Shown here piece by piece: positions 25,367 through 34,011 of a stretch of 34,011 nucleotides of DNA. The stretch comes from Candidatus Bipolaricaulota bacterium (GTDB lineage Bacteria; Bipolaricaulota; Bipolaricaulia; UBA7950; UBA9294). Numbering within the stretch: position 1 is the stretch's first letter; each line of letters opens with the position of its first letter. Below the pieces are notes generated by a model. The model saw only the letters and a program-made list of their open reading frames with translations. It searched no databases and was not told where the DNA came from. The DNA is taken from assembly GCA_030670905.1 (NCBI GenBank), contig DAOVAR010000005.1, positions 1 through 34,011 of the forward strand, given 5' to 3'. A program made the position numbers and the translations under genes.

Positions 25367-27109
25367 ATGCTAGAAAAGGCAATCTTGATTGTGTTTGCGA
25401 TAATCGGCGCAAGCTTTCTCTATGGACTGGTCACGCCAACCCCCATAGCTGAGCCTATGCAAGCGCAGGAAGAACTGATCGACGCGGGCCGGTTTGTCGT
25501 TGAACAGGGGGGAAAACAACTACTTGAAGAGAGCTATACCTTGTTTTTTACTGCTGAAGAAGGATATATGCTCGTTTCTCAAACGAGGGCACCTGCGTTG
25601 GAAGATGGCGTTACGCTGGCACAACAGTACCAGCTCGACCCAGGGTTCACTCCAATTACATATCACGTTGCTGTTGATGCATCATCCGGCTTACAGATTG
25701 TCTCCGCGCAGTGGAGTAACCTTCTAGTTCACATGGAGATTCTGACCGGTGAAGGCGCTCGGTCAGGCAATGTTCTCCGAACGAGCAATGAAGTCATTCT
25801 CGATAACAACCTGATCAGTCAGTATGTTCTACTAATCCTAGCAATGAAGGCGGGTGAAATCGAACGCGATTTCACGGCCATTGTTCCACAGGCGCTGTCA
25901 TCCTTTGCCTCACACATGGAAGAACCAAGCATTATCAAGTTTACGTCTGGGGACGTCCAGTATGAAGGAGGGCTTTACAGGCTACACATTGGTGATCTGC
26001 TTGTATTGATTGTCATTCATGATGGCCGACTTGCAGGACTGAAAATCCCACGACAAAGAATCCACGCCTATAACTCTTCCCTTTTCCCAAAGGGAATATC
26101 ACTTGGCTTAGAGGGAATCGCGGACGCCATTCCAAGTGGTATAGAGGAGCAAGAGGTAACCTTTAATAGTAGTGGAATTACCCTCGCGGGAACGCTTACG
26201 GTTCCAGCGGGCGCATCCAAGCCTGTCCCCGCTGTCCTGTTTGTTCATGCCTCAGGTCCGGTTGATCGAGATGGGAATGTGGCTGGAGTAGAAACAGATA
26301 TATTCCGTGATCTAGCCCACTCGCTTTCGCAAGCAGGAATCGCGTCGTTGCGCTACGACAAACGCGGAACGGGTGAAAGTGAGGGTGTGTCTTCTGATAG
26401 TTCAATGAATGACTTGCTTACGGATGCGCGTATCGGTCTTTCCGCGTTGCAAGCATGTGAGAAGGTCGACGATCAGTCATGCTTTCTTATTGGCTATAGC
26501 GAAGGCGGAATCCTTGCTCCGATCATAGCTAGTGAGCGAGATGATTTGGCGGGGATTGTAATTATTGCTGGAGCGGCTCGTCCTCTAGATGTAATTATCC
26601 GCGAACAGGTGGAACGTCTCAATCGCAGTTCAGGAATGAGTGAGGAGCAACTTCAGAGAACGCGTGAGCAAGAGGACCAGTATCTGTCCTTTGTACGACT
26701 AAGTACAGGAGAATGGTCCAGGTACTCCTTTGGCGAACTCAAGGAAGTAATGCCATGGCTCACCGAAGAGAAATATGATGAGGTCACAGCGCCATCGCTC
26801 TCGTGGCTGCGTGAGCATTTCCAGCACGATCCCCTTGCTACGATCAGTCAGGTGAGCTGTCCGGTACTGATTATTCAAGGGGAAAAGGACTTACAGATAT
26901 CGGCAAGGGAAGCAAAGCTTCTCGCAGCGGGTCTAGCAGGAGGAGGGAATAGTGATGTAACACTTGACATCTTTCCTGACCTCAATCACCTTCTACGTTA
27001 TCACCCCGAGGAACCCAATTTGCTCAACCGTCATCTCGACTCGCCAATTGACCTTCGAGTGACTACAGCGATTACTACCTGGTTACTTGACCACAATGTA
27101 CCTCGCTGA
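25367..27109 (+). CDS. Membrane-anchored/secreted alpha/beta hydrolase (serine aminopeptidase-like)
   Basis: N-terminal hydrophobic segment; AVLFVHASGPVDRDGN, LRYDKRGTGESEG, FLIGYSEGGILAPIIA, VLIIQGEKDLQI, FPDLNHLL. Confidence 0.88.
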   Translation: MLEKAILIVFAIIGASFLYGLVTPTPIAEPMQAQEELIDAGRFVVEQGGKQLLEESYTLFFTAEEGYMLVSQTRAPALEDGVTLAQQYQLDPGFTPITYHVAVDASSGLQIVSAQWSNLLVHMEILTGEGARSGNVLRTSNEVILDNNLISQYVLLILAMKAGEIERDFTAIVPQALSSFASHMEEPSIIKFTSGDVQYEGGLYRLHIGDLLVLIVIHDGRLAGLKIPRQRIHAYNSSLFPKGISLGLEGIADAIPSGIEEQEVTFNSSGITLAGTLTVPAGASKPVPAVLFVHASGPVDRDGNVAGVETDIFRDLAHSLSQAGIASLRYDKRGTGESEGVSSDSSMNDLLTDARIGLSALQACEKVDDQSCFLIGYSEGGILAPIIASERDDLAGIVIIAGAARPLDVIIREQVERLNRSSGMSEEQLQRTREQEDQYLSFVRLSTGEWSRYSFGELKEVMPWLTEEKYDEVTAPSLSWLREHFQHDPLATISQVSCPVLIIQGEKDLQISAREAKLLAAGLAGGGNSDVTLDIFPDLNHLLRYHPEEPNLLNRHLDSPIDLRVTTAITTWLLDHNVPR

Positions 27110-27947
27110 TGTCGACTCACGCGAGGTAGTCTCATCGATACTCCGGAAGGCGAGGATTAGACCAAACAAACAGCTTGGGCAGAACTTCCTTGTCGATCGC
27201 TCGGTGGCTACGGCAATAATCGCTTGTGTCAAACAGCTTAATCCGCAAGAGATTCTTGAGATTGGCGTTGGTTTGGGAACAGTTACCGCGGAGCTTTCCA
27301 AGATTGTCAGGCACATTGTTGGTGTTGAGATTGATTCACGGCTGGCTAATCTGGCCAAAGCAAGGCTAGATGGGCTGAAAAACGTTGAAATCGAGTGTAA
27401 GAATATTCTTAGCTTCGATCTCCTCCGGTGTTTTGGGAACAGTAAGATTGTTGTGGTGGGGAATATTCCCTATCGTATTACTGCTCCCATCCTGAGGTAT
27501 CTTGTCAACAATCGACATTCCATCAGTGAAGTGGTCCTTCTAACACAGGCGGAAGTGGTCGAGAAAATTGCGAAAAGCCCAGGAAGGGATGGATCTGGGC
27601 TAGGTGTTCTTGTGCAAGCGTACGCAGATGTTGAGATAATCAAGCACGTATCCAAACGCTCTTTCTATCCTGTTCCGCAGGTCGATTCAGTTCTCTGGAA
27701 GCTCTCTTTTCTGGGAGAACCCCGATTTTCGTCTGCCCCCGAAAGGTTTTTTGACGTTGTGCAAACGATTTATGGCAAGCGGAGGAAGATGATCCGAGTT
27801 GCATTGCGAGATGTGCTAAACGCGGAACAGATAACGCTGGCGCTGGAGAAGGCTGAGATCGATCCATGCATTCGGGGAGAAACCTTGTCTTTTTTGGCGC
27901 TGGACCAGCTAGCGCTGGAACTAGGTAAGATACTTGAATACTCGTAG
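27096..27947 (+). CDS. rsmA: 16S rRNA (adenine(1518)-N6/adenine(1519)-N6)-dimethyltransferase
   Basis: KQLGQNFLVDRSVA, EILEIGVGLGTVTAELS, VVVGNIPYRITAPIL, FYPVPQVDSVLWKL. Overlaps the end of the hydrolase gene. Confidence 0.95.
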   Translation: MYLADVDSREVVSSILRKARIRPNKQLGQNFLVDRSVATAIIACVKQLNPQEILEIGVGLGTVTAELSKIVRHIVGVEIDSRLANLAKARLDGLKNVEIECKNILSFDLLRCFGNSKIVVVGNIPYRITAPILRYLVNNRHSISEVVLLTQAEVVEKIAKSPGRDGSGLGVLVQAYADVEIIKHVSKRSFYPVPQVDSVLWKLSFLGEPRFSSAPERFFDVVQTIYGKRRKMIRVALRDVLNAEQITLALEKAEIDPCIRGETLSFLALDQLALELGKILEYS

Positions 27948-27985
27948 GAGGAAAGCAGCCTAGGATTCAGGGCAACGTTGAGCGT

Positions 27986-29740
27986 TTACCAACCGCCCCC
28001 GCCCCCGCCACCAAATCCTCCGCCGGAAAATCCTCCACCGAATGAACTACTGCCACCCCAGGCAGAGTGTCCCCCTGAGTTTGCCCGTGGAGCTGAGACA
28101 AAAGTACGCTCCATCCCTGAGGAAATGTGCATCATCGATAACGCAAATAGATGCGCGCTGAAGACAGGGTTTACTCCAACGTACCACTCTGGGGGTTGTT
28201 CAAACATTCCCTCGAACTGCTTGGTCCAGATAGAAGTCAGGTTGAGAGCCATAGCGTAGGGAAGGAGTTTCTCGAATAGACTTGGGTTCTTCTTCGGCGC
28301 GTCATGAAACTCCATTTTCTCTACCTCGGCACGACCAATGTACTCAGAAAGACCTAGAAGATCCTGTAATACAGTAACACCCTTCCTTGTCTTCCGCGGC
28401 ATAATCGGAGAAAAGGCGAGGATAACCAGACCAGAGATAGCAACAGCCGCTCCCATGTACAAAGAGGAAAGAACAACAGCAACAGCAACTCCACCGAACA
28501 GAATCGTCATTCCGAAACCCATATATGAACGGCGTGTACGTTCCGGGTTGTGCGGGTAGTACCCCTTGGCGATAAGTCCGGCATACAGATCTGACTTGAT
28601 CTTTGGAAGGACCTTGTAGAACTGGTTTTCCAGTGTGGATAGGGTCCGCTCCTCTGAGTGAGTATCATCAAAAATGGTTGTAAGGAGAGTTTGTTCCACT
28701 TCAGACAACCTGGTATCCGCCTTTTTGAGCCTGATGAAGGTGTAGTCGAGTGGTGTGCCACGGCCAAATAACCCCTTTACCTTTGAAATAACTCCTAGTT
28801 CGTCCTCGGCAATCTCTTTAATCTTAAGGTATCCCTTTACTGCTAAGCCAACTACCATTGCTGAGATGTCGCGCAAGTCAGCGCGATCGTCAATCAATAC
28901 TCCAGCCTCACCAGCATGCATTCCGGGAGGCGGAGCAAAGCGTGGAGCAATGGTGGTTTTGACCGGATCTTTTCCCTTGACGGACCAGAGGAAGATCATT
29001 GCGATGAGGGTGACAAGCGGTAGGGCGGCGTACTTGTTTGCAGAGAGAAACCACAGGGTGCGTTGCCATGTTGTTGGTGGAAGTATCCCAACTGCTGTTC
29101 GCGGGATTGCAACATCAATTGTCAGTCCTTCGCCAGGAGAAAGATCTCCCGCTGTAAATAGGAAGCGACCTTGATCGTCTGACGTAGCTTGTTCCCCCCG
29201 CGTGTTGGCGCCATAGTAGCCAACATAAGAGGTGGTTGAGACTTGATCTAGCGGTACACCAGGGAGAAGCTGTACAGTAGCGCTAACACGATTGATAGGG
29301 ATGTCCCAGTCGTTTCCGGTAACATTCCAATAGAGCTGGATATAGTCTTCTTTGAACAAAAGTACGCGACTGACAGAGTAACAGATTGTGTACGTATGCG
29401 TGCCTGTGACTGTTACATTTGGGTCACCGATACGAATGAGCGTATTTCGTCCATGTCTCTGTGTGGTGTAATGTGCTTCTGCGGAATCGCTTTCGACTGA
29501 TGTAATGTTAAGACTAATGGTAAGGTTTTCTCCGGTTGGGCGACGGTAGGATATAGGAATCTCACGCTCTATCCCATGGTGAGGACTGTAGAAAACAACT
29601 GTGAGGGTTTCTTTGATGTTGAGCGTCCCTGTTTCGTCAAGCGCGATATCTGCATGGAAGTCCGTTATGCGTAGAGTTGCAGACCCGGTGACGAAAAGGG
29701 CACAAAGCAAAACGATGGAAACAAGCGTTTTGCGAATCAA
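27986..29740 (-). CDS. DUF2207 domain-containing membrane protein with Gly-rich C-terminus
   Basis: Signal peptide; ITDFHADIALDETGTLNIKETLTVVFYSPHHGIEREIPISY; TM segments; GGSSSFGGGFSGGGFGGGGGGGW tail. Paired with lemA. Confidence 0.92.
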   Translation of the reverse strand: MIRKTLVSIVLLCALFVTGSATLRITDFHADIALDETGTLNIKETLTVVFYSPHHGIEREIPISYRRPTGENLTISLNITSVESDSAEAHYTTQRHGRNTLIRIGDPNVTVTGTHTYTICYSVSRVLLFKEDYIQLYWNVTGNDWDIPINRVSATVQLLPGVPLDQVSTTSYVGYYGANTRGEQATSDDQGRFLFTAGDLSPGEGLTIDVAIPRTAVGILPPTTWQRTLWFLSANKYAALPLVTLIAMIFLWSVKGKDPVKTTIAPRFAPPPGMHAGEAGVLIDDRADLRDISAMVVGLAVKGYLKIKEIAEDELGVISKVKGLFGRGTPLDYTFIRLKKADTRLSEVEQTLLTTIFDDTHSEERTLSTLENQFYKVLPKIKSDLYAGLIAKGYYPHNPERTRRSYMGFGMTILFGGVAVAVVLSSLYMGAAVAISGLVILAFSPIMPRKTRKGVTVLQDLLGLSEYIGRAEVEKMEFHDAPKKNPSLFEKLLPYAMALNLTSIWTKQFEGMFEQPPEWYVGVNPVFSAHLFALSMMHISSGMERTFVSAPRANSGGHSAWGGSSSFGGGFSGGGFGGGGGGGW

Positions 29741-30291
29741 AATCTTGCCCTAGGGGCTTCTCTTTGTTCCTCGTTTGGCAGCATGTAGAACTCTCGTTTC
29801 TGGAAGTGAAACATGTTGGCGATAACGCTCTGAGGGAAAATACGAATGCGCGTGTTGAGATCACGCACTACTGCGTTGTAATACACACGTGAACGCTGAA
29901 CGGTATCTTCCACCTGCTCGAAGCTCCGTTGAAGCTCGAGGAAGTTCGCATTGGCTTTCAGGTCGGGATAGTTCTCTACCACGGCAAATAGCGACTTAAG
30001 AGTGTTCTTAAGGCCTTCTTCGGCAAGGGCTTGTTCCTTTGGAGAAGACGCATTTATCGCTTGTGTGCGAGCAATGGTTACTTGTTCAAATACTTTCTTT
30101 TCATGAGAGGCATAACCTTTTACTGTTTCTACTAGATTCGGGATTAGGTCGTAACGGCGCTTCAGCTGAACATCAATATCTTGCCATGATGCCTTAGCGC
30201 GCACCTGTAATTTGACGAGTCGGTTGTAGTTCATAATCGCCCATGCGGCAACAGCCACTGCAATCACTAAGATAACAAAGCCAGCGCTCAT
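29737..30291 (-). CDS. lemA: LemA family protein
   Basis: N-terminal TM; NRLVKLQVRAKASWQDIDVQLKRRYDLIPNLVETVKGYASHEKKVFEQVTIAR; YNAVVRDLNTRIRIFPQSVIANMFHFQKREFY. Confidence 0.96.
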   Translation of the reverse strand: MSAGFVILVIAVAVAAWAIMNYNRLVKLQVRAKASWQDIDVQLKRRYDLIPNLVETVKGYASHEKKVFEQVTIARTQAINASSPKEQALAEEGLKNTLKSLFAVVENYPDLKANANFLELQRSFEQVEDTVQRSRVYYNAVVRDLNTRIRIFPQSVIANMFHFQKREFYMLPNEEQREAPRARF

Positions 30292-30455
30292 ACTTCCTCC
30301 TTATGTAAACTTGGGATGATTATACGCTGAACATGAGCATTGGCCAAACTAGAGGAGTAGGAAATTCGCTTTTCTTGTGGCTTGATTGCCGTTGCAAAAG
30401 GAAAATCACGCCGTTACAATCTGTCTTACAGCCTTACTATTTCAAGGAGGGAATC

Positions 30456-31523
30456 ATGCATAAGCGGCTTTTTACACCTGGCCCAACTGAGGTCAGAGCC
30501 GACATCCTTAAGGAATTGTCAACTCCGCAAATTCATCATCGGTCTCCCGAATTCGGTGAGCTTTACGCTGGAATTCAAGCGAAATTGAAGCAACTCCTGT
30601 TTACGGAGAATCCCGTCTTCTTGTTCACTTGTTCATCGACTGGCGCGATGGAAGCGGCAGTGACGAATCTTGTTGGTAAACGCTGTCTCAATTTGGTGAA
30701 TGGTGCGTTCTCGAAGCGATGGTACGAAATCACAGAAGCAAATGCTGTTCCGTGTGATGCTTTTTCAATCGATTGGGACAAAGCGCTCAAGCCGGAAATG
30801 GTCGAGGAGCAACTAGAAACGGGCAAGTATGATGCTGTGACCTTGGTGTTGAATGAAACCTCCACAGGTCTCATGAACCCAATTGCCGACATTAGTGAGG
30901 TTGTCGCTCGTTATCCGGAGGTGTTTCTTCTTGTTGACGCGGTAAGTAGTATGGCAGGGGCAAAGATCGACACCGATGCCTGGAAGCTTGACTTTGTCCT
31001 CGCAGGTGTGCAGAAGGCATTTGCTCTTCCCGCGGGTCTTGCTGTAGCAGCCGTGAGTGAACGGGCGCTTGCCCGGTCAGAGCACGTTCCGCCACGCGGT
31101 TACTACTTCAGCCTGCCCAATATGTACAAGCAGCACAAGAAGAACCAAACTCCATCAACGCCAGCGATTCCACATATGTTTGCGCTGAACGCGCAACTTG
31201 GCAACATATTTGCCGAGGGTTTGGAGGAGCGATTTGCGCGTCACGAGAAAATGGCAGAAGTTGTGCAGAATTGGGCAAAGAGATACTTTGATATCTACCC
31301 CGAAGAAGGTTACTGGTCAAAAACACTTACCTGTATAAGAAATACACGCGGAATCTCCATCGGTGAGTTGATTAACAACCTAGCCAACAAATACAACCTT
31401 CGGATAGCGAATGGCTATGGCTCGATCAAGGAGAAAACATTTCGTATCGCCCATATGGGAGACACTCAGCTTGACGAAATTGAGGGCCTCCTAAAGGCGA
31501 TTGAGACGGTAGTTGAGCTGTAA
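30456..31523 (+). CDS. Class V aminotransferase (alanine-glyoxylate/serine-pyruvate or phosphoserine transaminase-like)
   Basis: MHKRLFTPGPTEVRADILKEL...HHRSPEFGEL; CSSTGAMEAAVTNL; DAVSSMAGAKID; GVQKAFALPAGLA (PLP lysine). RBS AAGGAGG. Followed by serA. Confidence 0.92.
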   Translation: MHKRLFTPGPTEVRADILKELSTPQIHHRSPEFGELYAGIQAKLKQLLFTENPVFLFTCSSTGAMEAAVTNLVGKRCLNLVNGAFSKRWYEITEANAVPCDAFSIDWDKALKPEMVEEQLETGKYDAVTLVLNETSTGLMNPIADISEVVARYPEVFLLVDAVSSMAGAKIDTDAWKLDFVLAGVQKAFALPAGLAVAAVSERALARSEHVPPRGYYFSLPNMYKQHKKNQTPSTPAIPHMFALNAQLGNIFAEGLEERFARHEKMAEVVQNWAKRYFDIYPEEGYWSKTLTCIRNTRGISIGELINNLANKYNLRIANGYGSIKEKTFRIAHMGDTQLDEIEGLLKAIETVVEL

Positions 31524-31536
31524 GGAAGGAGGGAGA

Positions 31537-32457
31537 ATGGAATTAAGGGTGCTTGTGTCAGATCCGTTAGCTGATGACTCGGTTGCAGCAATGCGACAGG
31601 CTGGCCTTACTGTTGATGTGAAGACGAATCTTTCGCCAGATGAACTAGCCAAAGAGATCGCGAGCTATGACGCGATTGTCATTCGCGGCGCAACCAAACT
31701 ACGCGCTCCAATTATCGATGGCGCTAGCAATCTGCGGCTCATTGTCCGTGCCGGTGTTGGCATGGATAACATCGATGTAGAGTATGCAAGATCAAAACAC
31801 ATTGAGGTACGTAACACGCCGGCAGCAAGTTCAAGCTCTGTTGCAGAACTCGCCCTGGGTCACCTTCTTTCGCTAGCCCGCTACATTGGACGTGGCACAG
31901 TTTCCTTGAAGAACGGAAACTGGGAGAAAAAGACCCTGAAGGGCGTGGAGATTGAGGGAAAGACGCTTGGCATTATCGGGATCGGACGCATTGGACAATC
32001 GCTGGCCAAGAAGGCGAAAGCTTTGAACATGGAAGTAGTTGCGTTTGATAAGTTCATTAGCGAGAGCCCGCTACCTGAAGTGGTGACAATGGTTTCATTT
32101 GACAGATTACTCAAAGAAAGCGATTTCATCTCCCTGCATATTCCATTTGATCCCAAGGAAGGGGAAGTACTTGGAAGGGATGAATTTGCGCTGATGAAGA
32201 ATTCTGTGAGGATTATCAACTGTGCTCGAGGAGGAGTGATCGATGAGGTGGCGTTGGCTGACGCGTTGGCATCGGGGCAAGTAGCTTGCGCGGCTCTTGA
32301 CGTGTTCGCGACTGAGCCGCCAGATGTGAACGACGCGTTGTTCTCCCAACCGAACTTGTCCCTTACTCCACACATTGGAGCAGCCACTGTTGAGGCACAA
32401 GGGCGCGTAGGGAAAGAGGCGGCCGAGATCGTTATTAAATTCGCCAAATCCAATTAA
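31537..32457 (+). CDS. serA: D-3-phosphoglycerate dehydrogenase (short form without ACT domain)
   Basis: VRAGVGMDNIDVEYARSKHIEVRNTPAASSSSVAELALGHLLSLAR; GKTLGIIGIGRIGQSLAKKA; NCARGGVIDEVALADALASGQVACAALDVFATEPP; TPHIGAATVEAQGRV. Confidence 0.95.
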   Translation: MELRVLVSDPLADDSVAAMRQAGLTVDVKTNLSPDELAKEIASYDAIVIRGATKLRAPIIDGASNLRLIVRAGVGMDNIDVEYARSKHIEVRNTPAASSSSVAELALGHLLSLARYIGRGTVSLKNGNWEKKTLKGVEIEGKTLGIIGIGRIGQSLAKKAKALNMEVVAFDKFISESPLPEVVTMVSFDRLLKESDFISLHIPFDPKEGEVLGRDEFALMKNSVRIINCARGGVIDEVALADALASGQVACAALDVFATEPPDVNDALFSQPNLSLTPHIGAATVEAQGRVGKEAAEIVIKFAKSN

Positions 32458-32467
32458 TGGGGGGGTT

Positions 32468-33757
32468 ATGTCAGAGATAATTCCATTTCGCGGTATTCGC
32501 TACAATAAGGACGAGATCGACGATTTGGCCACGGTTGTAACACAACCATACGATCGAATCGATGGGCCGATGCAGAAGGCATACTACGAGCGTAGCCCGT
32601 ACAACATCGTGCGCATCATAAAGGGCAAAGCGGCTCTGCGTGGTGATGTTTACAACGCCGCGGCTTCCTTTCTCTCGGATTGGCTAGATGATCGTATCCT
32701 GAGGCGTGACGAGACACCTTCGCTCTATGTCTATCACCAGGAATACACCTACGCCAATGAACGTTGTACTAGAAAAGGCTTTATCGCTTTGGGGAAGCTT
32801 GAGCCGGAACAGGTACACGCTCACGAGCGTACTCTAAGAGGGCCCAAAGAGGATCGACTGCAGCTGATGAGGGCCACAGAGGGAAATTTCGGTCAGATTT
32901 TCATGCTGTATTCCGATCCACAGCGCGCAGCAGACAAACAACTGGGCGCGGCAATCAATGAGAAGCCACCTGTAATATCGGTAAAAGATGACTTCGGAAA
33001 CCGACACAAGATATGGCAAGTCATGGACAAGACGGTGATTAACAAAGTCAAAGATGCTATGGCTGGCAAGGATCTGTACATCGCTGACGGGCATCATCGC
33101 TATGAAACGGCAGTCAATTTCATGCATGAGTGCAACAAGCGAGGATGGAAACCAACCGCGCCAGAGTCATTCGATTACCGCATGATGACTCTATTCAACA
33201 TCGATGAGCCAGGAATGACGATCCGACCAATTCATCGACTGATCCACGGTTTGCCAGATTTTGACCCGCAGTTGTTTCTTGCAGAGCTGAAAAACGATTT
33301 TGCCGTAAGGCGGTGTCTAACTCTAGCGGAAATGGAGACAGCGTTAAAGGTAGGACAAGACCTTCATACTTTTGGGTGCTACACCGGCGGAATCTTCAGC
33401 ACGCTCACTGCCCGTGATGAGAACTTGATCGATCGATTAGTTACAATCGAGCGATCGATGGATTGGAAACGCCTCGATGTCTCCATCTTGCACATCGCTA
33501 TTCTAGAGAGACACCTTGGGATTGATGCTGCAGCGCTTGAGGAGGAGCGAAACATCACCTATAGCCATGATGTGCTAGATGCTGTAAGTAGGGTCGATCA
33601 AGGGGATGAGCAGATCTTGTTCTGCCTAAACCCGACGAGCGCGGATGAAGTACGACGGGTGGCAGATCATGGAGAGAAAATGCCTCAAAAGTCAACCGAC
33701 TTCTACCCCAAGCTGTTGGCGGGTCTTGTTCTCAGCAGAATGGAAATAGAGAAATAG
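32468..33757 (+). CDS. DUF1015 family protein
   Basis: IIPFRGIRYNKDEIDDLATVVTQPYDRI; SLYVYHQEYTYANERCTRKGFIALGKLE; DLYIADGHHRYETAVNF; MTLFNIDEPGMTIRPIHRLI. Confidence 0.93.
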   Translation: MSEIIPFRGIRYNKDEIDDLATVVTQPYDRIDGPMQKAYYERSPYNIVRIIKGKAALRGDVYNAAASFLSDWLDDRILRRDETPSLYVYHQEYTYANERCTRKGFIALGKLEPEQVHAHERTLRGPKEDRLQLMRATEGNFGQIFMLYSDPQRAADKQLGAAINEKPPVISVKDDFGNRHKIWQVMDKTVINKVKDAMAGKDLYIADGHHRYETAVNFMHECNKRGWKPTAPESFDYRMMTLFNIDEPGMTIRPIHRLIHGLPDFDPQLFLAELKNDFAVRRCLTLAEMETALKVGQDLHTFGCYTGGIFSTLTARDENLIDRLVTIERSMDWKRLDVSILHIAILERHLGIDAAALEEERNITYSHDVLDAVSRVDQGDEQILFCLNPTSADEVRRVADHGEKMPQKSTDFYPKLLAGLVLSRMEIEK

Positions 33758-33764
33758 GACAGGG

Positions 33765-33893
33765 TCCTGCTTGTGTAGTTGCGCTTAACGTCGGACACAG
33801 GTTCCGACGCTACAGAGGGTCTACGTATTCTTGCAACGCTACTGGTCAGGGACTGGCTGGTCTTCGCAAGAGGGACAGATACTGTATTGATTG
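33765..33893. other. Putative IS110-family element end (non-coding region downstream of transposase; possible guide-RNA region)
   Basis: Lies between the DUF1015 stop and the minus-strand transposase stop. Contains the hairpin CGTCGGAcacaggTTCCGACG at ~33790-33810. Confidence 0.35.
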
Positions 33894-34011
33894 TCAAGCA
33901 GCCTCCTTAGCTGGGGAGCGGTAAAGCTGACCAGTCTTGTAGATAGCATGAGCAATCAGAAGGAGCTTCCTGGCTGCCGCGGTGCGAGCTACCTTCTCTG
34001 GTTTCCCTGCA
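33894..34011 (-). mobile_element. IS110-family (IS110/IS116/IS902) transposase, 3' end only, truncated by the window
   Basis: Minus-strand translation AGKPEKVARTAAARKLLLIAHAIYKTGQLYRSPAKEAA* matches the IS110 transposase C-terminus (GKPKKVALxAxxRKLLxIxNAM). Confidence 0.75.

Noticed and set aside
28755-29174. Plus-strand 139-aa ORF
   Set aside because: Antisense to DUF2207 gene, which has signal peptide, TM segments and family motifs.
31881-32453. Minus-strand 190-aa ORF inside serA
   Set aside because: Antisense shadow ORF; serA is unambiguous on the plus strand.
1-34011. CRISPR array or phage/defence island
   Set aside because: No regularly spaced direct repeats, cas, phage structural, restriction-modification or toxin genes recognised.

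Overview
This is a 34 kb bacterial chromosomal segment, mostly housekeeping genes, with degenerate or accessory stretches near the left side and an insertion-sequence edge at the right. From left to right it contains: (1) a queuosine-salvage pair, a Qng1/DUF2419-type protein whose N-terminal half is replaced by a ribbon-helix-helix (RHH)-like segment, followed by tgt; (2) a small RHH regulator, a cyclase-family (kynurenine formamidase-like) hydrolase, a small secreted protein and a three-PKD lipoprotein; (3) a decayed intergenic zone and a radical SAM protein; (4) ssrA (tmRNA), read by eye on the minus strand; (5) comEC, fxsA, dprA, ndk, valS, folC, uppS, cdsA and a PrsW-like protease; (6) a minus-strand smc-scpA-scpB operon with archaeal/cyanobacterial-type sequence features and a short SMC; (7) a membrane-bound pyrophosphatase (hppA), an alpha/beta hydrolase, rsmA/ksgA, and a DUF2207-LemA pair; (8) a putative serine-biosynthesis operon (class V aminotransferase, serA, DUF1015); (9) the 3' end of an IS110-family transposase running off the right edge. 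No CRISPR array, rRNA or canonical tRNA was seen. The best leads are the RHH-Qng1 chimera beside tgt, the archaeal-type short-arm condensin operon with a possible 34-aa zinc-knuckle ORF at its end, a tmRNA tag that does not end in Ala-Ala, and a possible IS110-type guide-RNA end. All functional calls come from reading motifs; no database search was run.
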